Under the pieces are notes generated by a model. The model did not search any database and had not been told where the DNA came from. It saw only the letters and a program-made list of their open reading frames with translations. A stretch of 52,119 nt of DNA from Opitutia bacterium (GTDB lineage Bacteria; Verrucomicrobiota; Verrucomicrobiia; Opitutales; Opitutaceae), in contig PLMW01000073.1 in the NCBI GenBank assembly GCA_003142615.1, positions 19,446 to 71,564 on the forward strand, given 5' to 3'. Of this stretch, positions 7,671 to 14,665 are shown piece by piece. The first letter of the stretch is position 1; each line of letters opens with the position of its first letter. The translations under genes were made by a program, and so were the position numbers.

Positions 7671-9319
7671 AGAGCCAACTGTCTGCTATAATCTCCAAGA
7701 ATTTTACGCCGAGTGGGTTACCCACCGACCCGCGCCGCAAGACCGCTCTGCTCATCAACCCGCCGGTTTATGATACGCAGTATTGGGCTGAGTGGTCGCA
7801 GCCTTATGGCCTCGTCCGCATTGCTGCCCTACTGCGGCAGCAACGCTACCAGCATATTGACTTCTTCGACTTCATGGAAGCCACGCCCGTCTCCGGTGAC
7901 CCGGCAGACGCAGAAGGCAAACGCATCGTTCCCAAGCACCGCATCCATTGCGACGAAGCCTACGCGGAGCAAACCGGCCCGGCGTTCAAGGCGCGGCCCT
8001 ACGTCATCGAGAAGGGCGGCGAGAAGCTGGAGTTGTTCAAATACCACTTCGGCAAGCCGTGGGACGAATTCGAGCGCTGGGTGAAAGCCAAGGGCTTGGC
8101 CAAGCATCCGCCGCACGAAATCTACATCGCTTCTGTGATGTCCTACTGGTGGGAGAGCACGCGCGACCTCATCAGCCGACTGCGCCGGTTGATGGGGAAG
8201 AAACCCCGCATCATCATCGGCGGTATCTACCCTTCCATCGCTCCCGAGCATGCCGCCCGTTATACCGGCGCGGATATCGTCGTGGCTGGCGAAGTCCACG
8301 AAGCGAATGACCTCTGGACTGACCTGACCGTTTATCGCAAGAAGCCGACCTACGCCATCATCACGCCCAGCCGCGGCTGCCCCTATAACTGCCACTATTG
8401 CGCCGCCAAGACCATCAACGGCGGTACCCAGCAAGTCCGTTTTCGCACAGTGGACGACATCTTTGCTGAGATGGTGGACAAATATGAGCGCTTCGGCCTC
8501 CGTGACTTCGCCTTCTACGCCGACTTTCTGCTAATTCGCTATCAGGATAATCTGATGCCTCTGTTGCGCAAGATCGTCGAGACCAAGATGCCATGGCGGC
8601 TCTACGCGCCCGAGGGGTTGGACACGCGCTTCCTCTCGCAATCACAGGAACTGTGCGACCTGCTCAAAGCGTCCCATTTCCAAAAGATCTACCTGCCCGT
8701 CGAAAACGTGGACGACGACATCCTCGTCAGTCTTAACCGTAAGCACGTCAAACTGCGCCACGTTGTGCAGGCGGCTAAGATGCTTCAGAAAGCAGGCTTC
8801 CCTCTTCGCCATCTCGAAGTGAATGGCTACTGCCTCTACGGCCTGCCGGGTGAAAGAATCGGTACGGTGGTGCAGACGGCTCTCTTTGTGTCCGATGTCA
8901 TTGGCTCGGTCATTCCCATGCTTTTCGCACCCGTTCCGTCCACACAGCTTTTCGATAAATACGGCGACTATTACCACCAGCGCGGTTGGTGCGAACCTTG
9001 CGGTACTGTCCGCGATTTGCACCTCCTCAATGGAAAGTTATTCCCGTTCATCCACATGAACGAAGGATCGGTGGAAGACTACATCGATCTCCAACGAATG
9101 ATGTTCATGCTCAACCAGAACTACCGCAACAAATCCTACAGTGTGTTCGGTTCCGGCTCAACCGCCCAATCCTTCAGACAAATCATCGCCAACTATAGAG
9201 CTGCTGAGAGCGAGCACACGCCGATCAACGGTCAGCGAGTCGCCGCCATCACACGACAAATGTCAGACTTGAGAATTGCCAAGCCAACAAGCCAAATGGG
9301 GGTAGGTCGCGGAGTGTGA
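7667..9319 (+). CDS. B12-binding-domain radical SAM protein
   Basis: 550 residues. The N-terminal half has a B12-binding-like Rossmann pattern: KTALLINPPVYD near residue 25, QPYGLVRIAALLRQ, then IIIGGIYPSIAPEHAA and ADIVVAGEVHE near residues 185-210. The radical SAM cluster motif is CPYNCHYCA (CxxxCxxC, about residue 240), with the usual Arg/Gly-rich strand before it (ITPSRG). The region after it contains the expected partial TIM barrel (FAFYADFLL, LYAPEGLDTRFL, YLPVENVDDDIL, GYCLYGLPGE). The substrate is unknown; the family includes methylases, cyclases and thiotransferase-like enzymes. The start codon overlaps the stop of the GHKL ATPase gene by four bases, so the two products probably work together. 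The ATPase is not a usual radical SAM partner to my knowledge. Confidence 0.85.
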   Translation: MKSQLSAIISKNFTPSGLPTDPRRKTALLINPPVYDTQYWAEWSQPYGLVRIAALLRQQRYQHIDFFDFMEATPVSGDPADAEGKRIVPKHRIHCDEAYAEQTGPAFKARPYVIEKGGEKLELFKYHFGKPWDEFERWVKAKGLAKHPPHEIYIASVMSYWWESTRDLISRLRRLMGKKPRIIIGGIYPSIAPEHAARYTGADIVVAGEVHEANDLWTDLTVYRKKPTYAIITPSRGCPYNCHYCAAKTINGGTQQVRFRTVDDIFAEMVDKYERFGLRDFAFYADFLLIRYQDNLMPLLRKIVETKMPWRLYAPEGLDTRFLSQSQELCDLLKASHFQKIYLPVENVDDDILVSLNRKHVKLRHVVQAAKMLQKAGFPLRHLEVNGYCLYGLPGERIGTVVQTALFVSDVIGSVIPMLFAPVPSTQLFDKYGDYYHQRGWCEPCGTVRDLHLLNGKLFPFIHMNEGSVEDYIDLQRMMFMLNQNYRNKSYSVFGSGSTAQSFRQIIANYRAAESEHTPINGQRVAAITRQMSDLRIAKPTSQMGVGRGV

Positions 9320-9461
9320 TGTTGGGCGACGGAGATTGAGCGTTCCATCGACGGCAAAGGTGTCACCTAAGCTCGTTTCACGAGATTCGGGATCTATGTC
9401 TTTGGCCCGGAAGCAACGGGTCCCGCCTTGAACTCAAAACCCAAAAGGCCCGCGCCGCTGC

Positions 9462-9491
9462 CTACTCTTTTTGAACTAGAAACCAGCGTTG
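9462..9491 (+). repeat. Upstream element CTACTCTTTTT...TAGAAAC, copy 2
   Basis: CTACTCTTTTT, then GAACTAGAAACCAGCGTTGC. It ends 37 bp before the ATG of the PUA-like/PD-(D/E)XK gene. The preceding bases (GCCCGCGCCGCTGC) are GC-rich, as in the other copies. The stretch 9320-9461 otherwise holds nothing I can support. Confidence 0.6.
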
Positions 9492-9527
9492 CCAGTGGAC
9501 TGTTTTCGGCGCAGATAGAAACTGGGT

Positions 9528-10685
9528 ATGCGCAATATCTTCATGCTGTTTATGCCGCCCAGCAATCCGGAGGCGATGGTACATTATGAAGACACGATTC
9601 GGAAACGGGTGGAACCAGAGAGGATTTACCCACACGTCCCCGTCCCTCTAGCACGCAAGCTTCAGCAGGTATTTGGAGACAAGCGTATCGCTGTTTGGGG
9701 CTCCCGGGATTCGGCTTCTAACCGAGCCAAATTCGAGAAGATGTCCGAGGGAGATGAAATCCTGATCGTAGAAGGAGCCCTGATTAAGCTTCTTGGCCGC
9801 GTTGCGTGCAAAACAGTGAATCCATCTCTATCAAGAGAGCTCTGGAAGAACCTCCGGGGTGACTCGTCCGAGGGCTGGGACCTGATCTACTTCATCGCCA
9901 ACCCGAAGGAGATCGATCTGCCCTTTTCCAAGTTCAGAGAGCTGTTCGGTTACCAATCGAACTTTCAACTGCGAGGGTTCACGAGCGTCGCCACGGAGAG
10001 GCTTCAGACATTTTACGCGGTTTATGACGACCTGTATTCAATCCTATTGCGCCTGAAAGAGGGGAAAGAAGTAGAGGAGATTCCCCGTCCTGACCTCTTA
10101 CAGGAGGCTCGCCTTCAAGAGGCTGGCGAGTCGGCAGGAAAACCCGCTGATCCTCCAGAAGCTCCAGATGAGCAGGTGCTGTCCGAACATTTGCGCATGC
10201 AGTGGCTGCTTTTGAAAATGGGCAAGCAAGCAGGTCAGGGGGTTTGGGCTCCACGGGGCGACCAGGGGAGAATCAGCTCCCAGTTCAATTTCCGTGACTT
10301 CGAGGAAACCTTTGCCGCCGGTCTCGACACCCAGACCAAGTACGTCGAAAACATCGACGTCGTGTGGAAGGAGGAATTCCGCATCGACGCAGCCTTTGAG
10401 ATCGAGAACAGCACGTCGATTTACTCAGGTCTTCTGCGGTTCGCGGACCTTACCATGGTCGCACCGAACAGCCCCTATCCTATGTTCATCGTTGCCCCGA
10501 CGGAACGACGCAACCGCGTGCGAGAGCAACTGGCCCGCCCGACCTTCCGCTACCTTCATCTCGCCGACAAAGTCCACTATCTACCCTACGAGAAGGTCGA
10601 TGAAGTCGCCTCCTTCTTTGGTGAAGCCGGAAGCGGACTGAATGTGAATGTACTGGTGGGCAAATCAGAGAAACTGAAGGATTAA
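9528..10685 (+). CDS. PUA/EVE-like domain + PD-(D/E)XK nuclease, candidate modification-dependent restriction enzyme
   Basis: 385 residues. The N-terminal part (about 1-165) looks like a PUA-superfamily reader: KRIAVWGSRDSASNRAKFEK, EILIVEGALIKLLGRVACKT, and WDLIYFIANPKEIDLP, a pattern seen in domains beside McrB-type or nuclease domains. A charged Pro/Glu linker runs to about 225. The C-terminal part has IDVVWKEEFRID, AAFEIENSTSIYSGLLR, ADLTMVAPNSPYPMFIVAP and RNRVREQLARPTF; the first two look like the Asp and Glu of a PD-(D/E)XK core in a subgroup with E-x-E in place of E-x-K. The next gene, 52 bp downstream on the same strand, is an HNH nuclease that also has a PUA-like reader. A later start at Met17 (9576) is possible. 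Function is inferred from domain logic. Confidence 0.65.
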   Translation: MRNIFMLFMPPSNPEAMVHYEDTIRKRVEPERIYPHVPVPLARKLQQVFGDKRIAVWGSRDSASNRAKFEKMSEGDEILIVEGALIKLLGRVACKTVNPSLSRELWKNLRGDSSEGWDLIYFIANPKEIDLPFSKFRELFGYQSNFQLRGFTSVATERLQTFYAVYDDLYSILLRLKEGKEVEEIPRPDLLQEARLQEAGESAGKPADPPEAPDEQVLSEHLRMQWLLLKMGKQAGQGVWAPRGDQGRISSQFNFRDFEETFAAGLDTQTKYVENIDVVWKEEFRIDAAFEIENSTSIYSGLLRFADLTMVAPNSPYPMFIVAPTERRNRVREQLARPTFRYLHLADKVHYLPYEKVDEVASFFGEAGSGLNVNVLVGKSEKLKD

Positions 10686-10737
10686 TCTCCTTTGGCCCAC
10701 CTCTGCACACCTTCTCGTTCGAAGCAGCCAGCCGCAA

Positions 10738-11667
10738 ATGAAGTTCTTCGTCGGAGTCACCAACAACGAGTGGTTCGAGTACTTGGCGGCTCGACAGCCC
10801 GACGAGGTGAATTTCTGGCGGCCACGAAGCCAATCCGACTTCCGTGCCATCCCTGTCGGTGCACCATTCCTGTTTAAGCTGCATGCTCCGCTGAACTTCA
10901 TTGCCGGAGGCGGCTTTTTCGTGCGGCACGATTTCTTGCCACTGCAATGGGCTTGGCAGGCTTTCGGGGAGAATAACGGCGTTCCGAATATGGCAACGCT
11001 CCGCAGCCGCATGCTGGAACATCGTTCCGCCAGCGAACTCGGCCGACAGATCGGCTGCACTATCCTGACGCAACCATTCTTCTTCCTTCGTGATGTATGG
11101 ATTCCCGTTCCACCTGATTGGAGCGCGAATATCGTCACGGGAAAATCCTATGACACCGCCGAGCCAACCGGACAGTCCCTATGGCAACAGGTCCAGGAAC
11201 GAATGGAGGGCACGGCTTTCCCTACCCCACCCGGCGTCGAAGTGATTGAAGAAGGAGGAAAGGACCGTTTTGGCCAGCCTCAGCTGGTGATGCCACGTCT
11301 GGGGCAAGGAGCGTTTCGCGTGCTCGTCGCCGACGCCTACCGTCGTCGGTGTGCCATGACCGGCGAGCGGACATTGCCGGCGCTGGAGGCGGCGCACATC
11401 CAGCGCTACTCCGAAAGCGGCCCGCACCGCGTGGACAACGGTCTGCTGCTACGGTCCGACCTGCACCACCTTTTTGATCTCGGCTATTTGACCGTGGCCA
11501 GCGACTACCGGATCGAGGTCAGCCGCCGCATCAAGGAGGAATACGAAAACGGTCGCGATTATTACGCCCTTCACGGCCGTCCGCTGGCCGTCATGCCCTC
11601 GGCCGACGACGACCGCCCCTCACCACTCTTCCTCGACTGGCATCGTAACACGCTCTTTCGAGGCTGA
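10738..11667 (+). CDS. HNH restriction endonuclease with N-terminal PUA/EVE-like domain (COG3440-type)
   Basis: 309 residues. The N-terminal 150 residues (MKFFVGVTNNEWFEYL, PDEVNFWRP, PFLFKLHAPLNFIAGGGFF, RHDFLPLQWAWQAFGENNG) match the reader domain of COG3440-type predicted restriction endonucleases. A connector with IPVPPDWSANIVTGKSYD and SLWQQVQERM follows. The HNH domain is at about 205-260: CAMTG, LEAAHIQRY (first His), DNGLLLRSDLHHLFDLG (Asn and final His). All three catalytic positions appear present, so it should be active. It probably cuts DNA carrying a modified base. It is paired with the PUA-like/PD-(D/E)XK gene; together they look like a restriction module without a methylase. 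Confidence 0.85.
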   Translation: MKFFVGVTNNEWFEYLAARQPDEVNFWRPRSQSDFRAIPVGAPFLFKLHAPLNFIAGGGFFVRHDFLPLQWAWQAFGENNGVPNMATLRSRMLEHRSASELGRQIGCTILTQPFFFLRDVWIPVPPDWSANIVTGKSYDTAEPTGQSLWQQVQERMEGTAFPTPPGVEVIEEGGKDRFGQPQLVMPRLGQGAFRVLVADAYRRRCAMTGERTLPALEAAHIQRYSESGPHRVDNGLLLRSDLHHLFDLGYLTVASDYRIEVSRRIKEEYENGRDYYALHGRPLAVMPSADDDRPSPLFLDWHRNTLFRG

Positions 11668-11748
11668 CGGCGGGGATTCGGATTGAGGAAGGTTCCCTAT
11701 TTGCCCGATCTTGCGTGAGCGCGTGAATCTGGCAGCGTTGGACCTGCC

Positions 11749-12258
11749 ATGTGGAAAATTAGTCTTTTCATTGTCGGCGCGGGCCTGTTGGGATTGGTCG
11801 TTGCCACCGGCTGCAGGCAACAGCCGAGGCAACCGTCGGAGGTCGAAGCGCAAGCAACGGCTATCCTCAACGAAACATTCGCGGGCGATACGGAGAACTG
11901 GTTCGCGGTGGAAAAAATCGGCGGGGGATTGCGCCTGACAGAGCTTCACCACCCCAAGATGTCTTTGATCGGGCAAAATGTTTCCGAGACCGACCGAATG
12001 AATGGTGTATCGGAAAGAGCCAAACTCGTCGTCACCTGCACGCAATTCCGCTGGTTCGATGGGGGCTGGTCAGAGTGGAAGGGCGGTACGGGCGGTAATG
12101 GTCTCATCGGCGAGATGATGACGGTTTTGGTTGCGGATTGGGGCGTGCGTCTGGAGAAGAAGAACGGGCAATGGACTGCCCAGCCCGCCGCCGCATCCCA
12201 CAATTTCCAGCGGGATCGTGCCCTACTAGCGAGAATGTTGAGTCAAACACCTCGATAA
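11749..12258 (+). CDS. Small lipoprotein, hypothetical
   Basis: 169 residues. The signal sequence is lipoprotein-type: MWKISLFIVGAGLLGLV, then VATGC with Cys at residue 22 as the lipidation site. The mature protein has no family I recognise; an aromatic stretch (QFRWFDGGWSEWKG) and a Gly-rich turn (GGTGGNG) stand out. Its stop is 3 bp before the GTG start of the DUF2726 gene, so the two are probably cotranscribed and both lie at the membrane. Confidence 0.65.
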   Translation: MWKISLFIVGAGLLGLVVATGCRQQPRQPSEVEAQATAILNETFAGDTENWFAVEKIGGGLRLTELHHPKMSLIGQNVSETDRMNGVSERAKLVVTCTQFRWFDGGWSEWKGGTGGNGLIGEMMTVLVADWGVRLEKKNGQWTAQPAAASHNFQRDRALLARMLSQTPR

Positions 12259-12261
12259 CCC

Positions 12262-12774
12262 GTGCTAAAAACAACCATCTTTGTTCTCGCAGCATTCGTC
12301 GTCATCGCCCTCCTTGCGGTGCTCAAGCTCAAGGCAGGCGCCAAGCGTGGCGTCTACTACCTGCGCAAGACGCTCTTCACGGCGGCAGAACAGTCGTTCC
12401 TCGGGGGGCTGGAGCAGGTTCTGCCACCAGGTGTGCGCGTCTTCGGCAAGGTGCGGCTCGCGGATATCTTCGGCGTGCAGCGCGGACTCGACCCTAGCGC
12501 CCGCCAGTCGGCTCGCAACCGCATCGACCGCAAGCATGTCGATTTCCTGCTCGTGCGCACCGATGACCTTGCCCCGCTCGCCGGTATCGAGCTCGACGAC
12601 AGGTCGCACGAAGAGGAGGAGCGCCAGGAGCGCGACGCCTTGGTGGACGAAGTATTCGCCGGGGCCGGCCTTCCGTTGCTCCATGTCCCGGCACAGAAGA
12701 CGTACGATCCTGCGGACCTGAAGGCCAAAGTGGCCTCGCTTCTCGCCCGGCCCGGTCCGCAACATGTCACTTAA
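12262..12774 (+). CDS. Membrane-anchored DUF2726 protein
   Basis: 170 residues from a GTG start. One N-terminal transmembrane helix (TIFVLAAFVVIALLAVLKL) is followed by a basic stretch and a DUF2726 domain: LFTAAEQSFLGGLEQVL, VFGKVRLADIFGVQRG, NRIDRKHVDFLLV, LAGIELDDRSHEEEER, RDALVDEVFAGAGLPLLHVP, TYDPADLKAKV. The HVDF and IELDD strands resemble a nuclease-fold core (inference). The stop codon TAA (12772-12774) and the last codons fall inside the first of the 21-bp palindromes, so the repeat supplies the C-terminus (HVT) and stop. The natural C-terminus may have been replaced. Confidence 0.8.
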   Translation: MLKTTIFVLAAFVVIALLAVLKLKAGAKRGVYYLRKTLFTAAEQSFLGGLEQVLPPGVRVFGKVRLADIFGVQRGLDPSARQSARNRIDRKHVDFLLVRTDDLAPLAGIELDDRSHEEEERQERDALVDEVFAGAGLPLLHVPAQKTYDPADLKAKVASLLARPGPQHVT

Positions 12775-12831
12775 TAGGTGACATTCTCCGGCAGCGTTCG
12801 CTTCAGCCACATGTCACTTATTAAGTGACAT
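12764..12831. repeat. Palindrome pair 1
   Basis: Two 21-bp palindromes, 12764-12784 and 12811-12831, separated by 26 bp. Each has outer arms ATGTCAC and GTGACAT around a 7-bp AT-rich centre. The left one has centre TTAATAG (one mismatch in symmetry), the right one TTATTAA (fully symmetric around the middle base). The order is left type then right type, as in pair 2 and opposite to pair 3. Confidence 0.9.
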
Positions 12832-12855
12832 GTTCTCGGGGAGGGAAATTGCCGG

Positions 12856-12902
12856 GGCCGGTGCGCGAATCCTGAAAACCATCGGCGGGAAGACCCAGCC
12901 GG
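12856..12902. repeat. 47-bp dispersed repeat, copy 1
   Basis: Begins GGCCGGTGCGCGAA and ends GAAGACCCAGCCGG. It matches 13798-13844 at about 44 of 47 positions. It follows palindrome pair 1 as the second copy follows pair 3, so a larger block was probably duplicated. Confidence 0.7.
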
Positions 12903-12950
12903 TTGGTTGAGTGCTGTTCCGCAGGGCGAGGCGGCAAGGGGCAGGTTTTG

Positions 12951-13040
12951 GGTCTTTCAACGGGACGGCGGGGTGATCCCGCCGTCGTGCGGGCCGCAAA
13001 GGCCCTACCCTTCGGCCCGGACTGTCAGCGTCACGCAGCA
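12951..13040. repeat. GC-hairpin / CCCTACCCTTCGG repeat, copy 1
   Basis: GGTCTTTCAACGGGACGGCG (12951-12970) opens the block, a GC inverted repeat follows, then GCCCTACCCTTCGGCCCGGA and GTCAGCGTCACGCAGCAG. Related sequence occurs at 13840-13898, 15975-16055 and, for the first half, 17389-17430. The segment 12832-13068 carries only repeats of this sort and no gene. Confidence 0.6.
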
Positions 13041-13068
13041 GTCGTCAACGCCCGCCCCGGTCCGCAAC

Positions 13069-13146
13069 ATGTCACTTAATAGGTGACATTCTCCGCCCGC
13101 CTCCGGCAGCGTTCGCTCCAGCTACATGTCACTTATTAAGTGCCAT
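13069..13146. repeat. Palindrome pair 2
   Basis: Palindromes at 13069-13089 and 13126-13146, separated by 36 bp. The right one has a single change (GTGCCAT for GTGACAT). The left copy is preceded by CCGGTCCGCAAC exactly as in pair 1, so the flank (the end of the DUF2726 gene) was copied too. The spacer holds a 10-bp expansion relative to the 26-bp spacers of pairs 1 and 3. Confidence 0.9.
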
Positions 13147-13259
13147 GTTTCAGGGAGGGGAACAGCCGGGATCGGTGCTCAAATCTTAGAAGCCAACGAA
13201 TGTGAAGCGCCGCGGCCGATGTCATCGGAAGGATTGCCGTCCGTCCTCAAACCAGTGAA

Positions 13260-13631
13260 ATGGCTTCCATGTCCCCTGTGCACATCCCCAAACGATTCCA
13301 ACTACCCTCGCAGCTGATGCTGCTGATCCTGGCGGCCGCCGCCGATATGGCGCGCCACTCCCGCCAGGCCTTCCGGATTCCGCGATCGAAACGGCGCGGG
13401 ATCACCTTGCGGCCCGGCAGGGACACGCCGCTCTGGAATGCCCTGGCCCGGGCGGTCCGGCCGTATCTGGTCCGGTACGGCGATCAGGCCAACCTGGGAC
13501 GTTTGCTCGGACTCCCCCGACAGCGCGTACATGCCTACTTTGCCGGATGCACGCAAATGCCGGACGCCGAGCGAACCCTGGAATTGCTCGCCTGGCTGGC
13601 GATGGTGCGGCAAGGGCGCCGGCCGGCCTGA
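13260..13631 (+). CDS. Small helix-turn-helix DNA-binding protein inside the palindrome unit
   Basis: 123 residues from ATG 13260 (a second ATG at 13269 is equally possible; no clear ribosome site). The N-terminal half is basic and partly hydrophobic (LPSQLMLLILAAAADMA, then FRIPRSKRRG). The C-terminal half looks like a Cro/C1-type HTH: LVRYGDQANLGRLLGLPRQR, then VHAYFAGCTQMPDAERTLEL and LAWLAMVRQGR. No HUH, DDE, Tyr or Ser recombinase motif is visible, so it is not a transposase of a known class. Inverted palindrome pairs on both sides suggest it binds them, either to control its own transcription or to organise a small element. Similar small proteins may occur in related genomes; I cannot check. 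Confidence 0.6.
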   Translation: MASMSPVHIPKRFQLPSQLMLLILAAAADMARHSRQAFRIPRSKRRGITLRPGRDTPLWNALARAVRPYLVRYGDQANLGRLLGLPRQRVHAYFAGCTQMPDAERTLELLAWLAMVRQGRRPA

Positions 13632-13654
13632 ACCGCGAAAATCCACCTAGGACC

Positions 13655-13722
13655 ATGTCACTTATTAAGTGACATCTTCCCTGCCTGTCGCCCGCAAACA
13701 CATGTCACCTATTAAGTGACAT
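13655..13722. repeat. Palindrome pair 3 (inverted relative to pairs 1 and 2)
   Basis: Palindromes at 13655-13675 and 13702-13722 with a 26-bp spacer. The fully symmetric type comes first and the TTAATAG type second, read as its reverse complement (centre CTATTAA), so the pair is the mirror image of pairs 1 and 2. Pair 3 begins 23 bp after the HTH gene stop. Confidence 0.9.
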
Positions 13723-13757
13723 TCTCAGCGCCGGCCCGGATGGGAGAAGACAGAAAG

Positions 13758-13785
13758 GGTCTGGTCTAAACAGTTGTGATCGGAG
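13758..13785. repeat. 28-bp repeat GGTCTGGTCTAAACA..., copy 1
   Basis: GGTCTGGTCTAAACAGTTG followed by TGATCGGAG. It matches 14933-14960 with two transitions. The two copies enclose the NAD(P)-binding gene and the zinc-ribbon gene. Confidence 0.75.
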
Positions 13786-13797
13786 AGTGGCGGAAGC

Positions 13798-13844
13798 GGC
13801 CGGTGCGCGAAGCCTTGAAACCATCGGCGGGAAGACCCAGCCGG
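13798..13844. repeat. 47-bp dispersed repeat, copy 2
   Basis: Second copy of the block at 12856-12902. It is followed directly by the second copy of the CCGCAA...CTTCGGACCGGACC repeat, so the two modules travel together. Confidence 0.7.
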
Positions 13845-13898
13845 GCGGGCCGCAACGATCTTACTCTTCGGACCGGACCGTCAGAGTCACGCGGCAGC
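13840..13898. repeat. GC-hairpin / CTTACTCTTCGG repeat, copy 2
   Basis: GCCGGGCGGGCCGCAA, then TTACTCTTCGGACCGGACCG and TCAGAGTCACGCGGCAGCGG. It is related to 12995-13040 and 16010-16055 and ends about 65 bp before the ATG of the NAD(P)-binding gene. The gap 13632-13964 holds only these repeats. Confidence 0.6.
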
Positions 13899-13964
13899 GG
13901 GGAGATCGACCCAATCAGCGCTTGGCTTGCGGCTGTCCCGAATCGAAACTAGCGGGGACACGAC

Positions 13965-14630
13965 ATGAAGGTGATTCTATTCGGAGCATCAGGAATGGTC
14001 GGACAGGGCGTCCTGCGTGAATGCCTGCTCGATCCGGAGGTGGAGAGCGTCCTTGCGGTAGGCCGCAGCCCCAGTGGTCAGCAACACGAGAAGCTGCGTG
14101 AAATCGTCCGCCAGAACGTCGCTGATCTCGATTCCTTGGAGGACCGGCTGCGGGGTTACAACGCCTGCTTTTTCTGCCTCGGGGTTTCCTCAGCGGGCAT
14201 GAAAGAGGCCGACTACCGGCGAGTAACCTACGATCTCACGCTCGCGGTCGCGCGGACCCTGGCGAGGCTCAACCCGGACATGACCTTCATTTATGTGTCG
14301 GGTGCGGGCACCGACAGCACCGCGCGGGGGCGCATCATGTGGGCCCGCGTGAAGGGCGAAACCGAAAACGCACTGCTCCGATTGCCGTTCAAGGCGGTCT
14401 ATATGTTTCGGCCGGGGGTCATCCAGCCGCTCCACGGCATCACCTCGAAGACCAGGCTCTATCGGATTCTCTATGCCGTAGCCGGCCCGTTGATCACCCT
14501 GATAAAAATATTCTTGCCGCGGTGGGTGACGACCACCGAGCAGGTGGGTCGCGCGATGATCAGGGTCGGGATGAAAGGCGCCGCAAAGCCCTTCCTCGAG
14601 AACCAGGACATCAACGACCAGAACCGATAG
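13965..14630 (+). CDS. NAD(P)-binding Rossmann-fold protein (epimerase-like)
   Basis: 221 residues. The N-terminus has a dinucleotide-binding loop, MKVILFGASGMVGQGVLREC (GxxGxxG), followed by VLAVGRSPSG, where a basic residue after strand 2 favours NADPH. ACFFCLGVSS and FIYVSGAGTD fit strands 4 and 5 of an atypical short-chain dehydrogenase. The catalytic YxxxK of classical SDRs is not evident (MWARVKGETENALL holds the aligned Lys without Tyr), as in the NAD(P)H-binding subgroup (NmrA/HTATIP2-like). The C-terminus has a hydrophobic stretch (ILYAVAGPLITLIKIFLP) that may associate with membrane. The gene sits between two 28-bp repeats. Confidence 0.75.
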   Translation: MKVILFGASGMVGQGVLRECLLDPEVESVLAVGRSPSGQQHEKLREIVRQNVADLDSLEDRLRGYNACFFCLGVSSAGMKEADYRRVTYDLTLAVARTLARLNPDMTFIYVSGAGTDSTARGRIMWARVKGETENALLRLPFKAVYMFRPGVIQPLHGITSKTRLYRILYAVAGPLITLIKIFLPRWVTTTEQVGRAMIRVGMKGAAKPFLENQDINDQNR

Positions 14631-14665
14631 TCGCTTTGCGAAAAAGGTGCATCCAACGGACTGAC

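Larger units (their letters stand above)
13069..13722. mobile_element. Candidate HTH-palindrome element
   Basis: Palindrome pair 2 (13069-13146) and pair 3 (13655-13722) lie in opposite orientation on either side of a single helix-turn-helix gene (13260-13631), forming a compact unit of about 654 bp with inverted ends. A further pair lies upstream (12764-12831). No transposase or recombinase is encoded, so if mobile it would depend on another enzyme. The alternative is that the palindromes are operators for the HTH protein. I see no clear target-site duplication. Confidence 0.4.

Noticed and set aside
13260-13631. RAYT/REP-type transposase
   Set aside because: The flanking palindromes resemble REP logic, but the protein lacks the HUH motif and catalytic Tyr context and is too short.
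12764-13722. CRISPR array
   Set aside because: Only six copies in three pairs, each a palindrome, with spacers of 26 or 36 bp inside pairs and a gene between; no cas genes.
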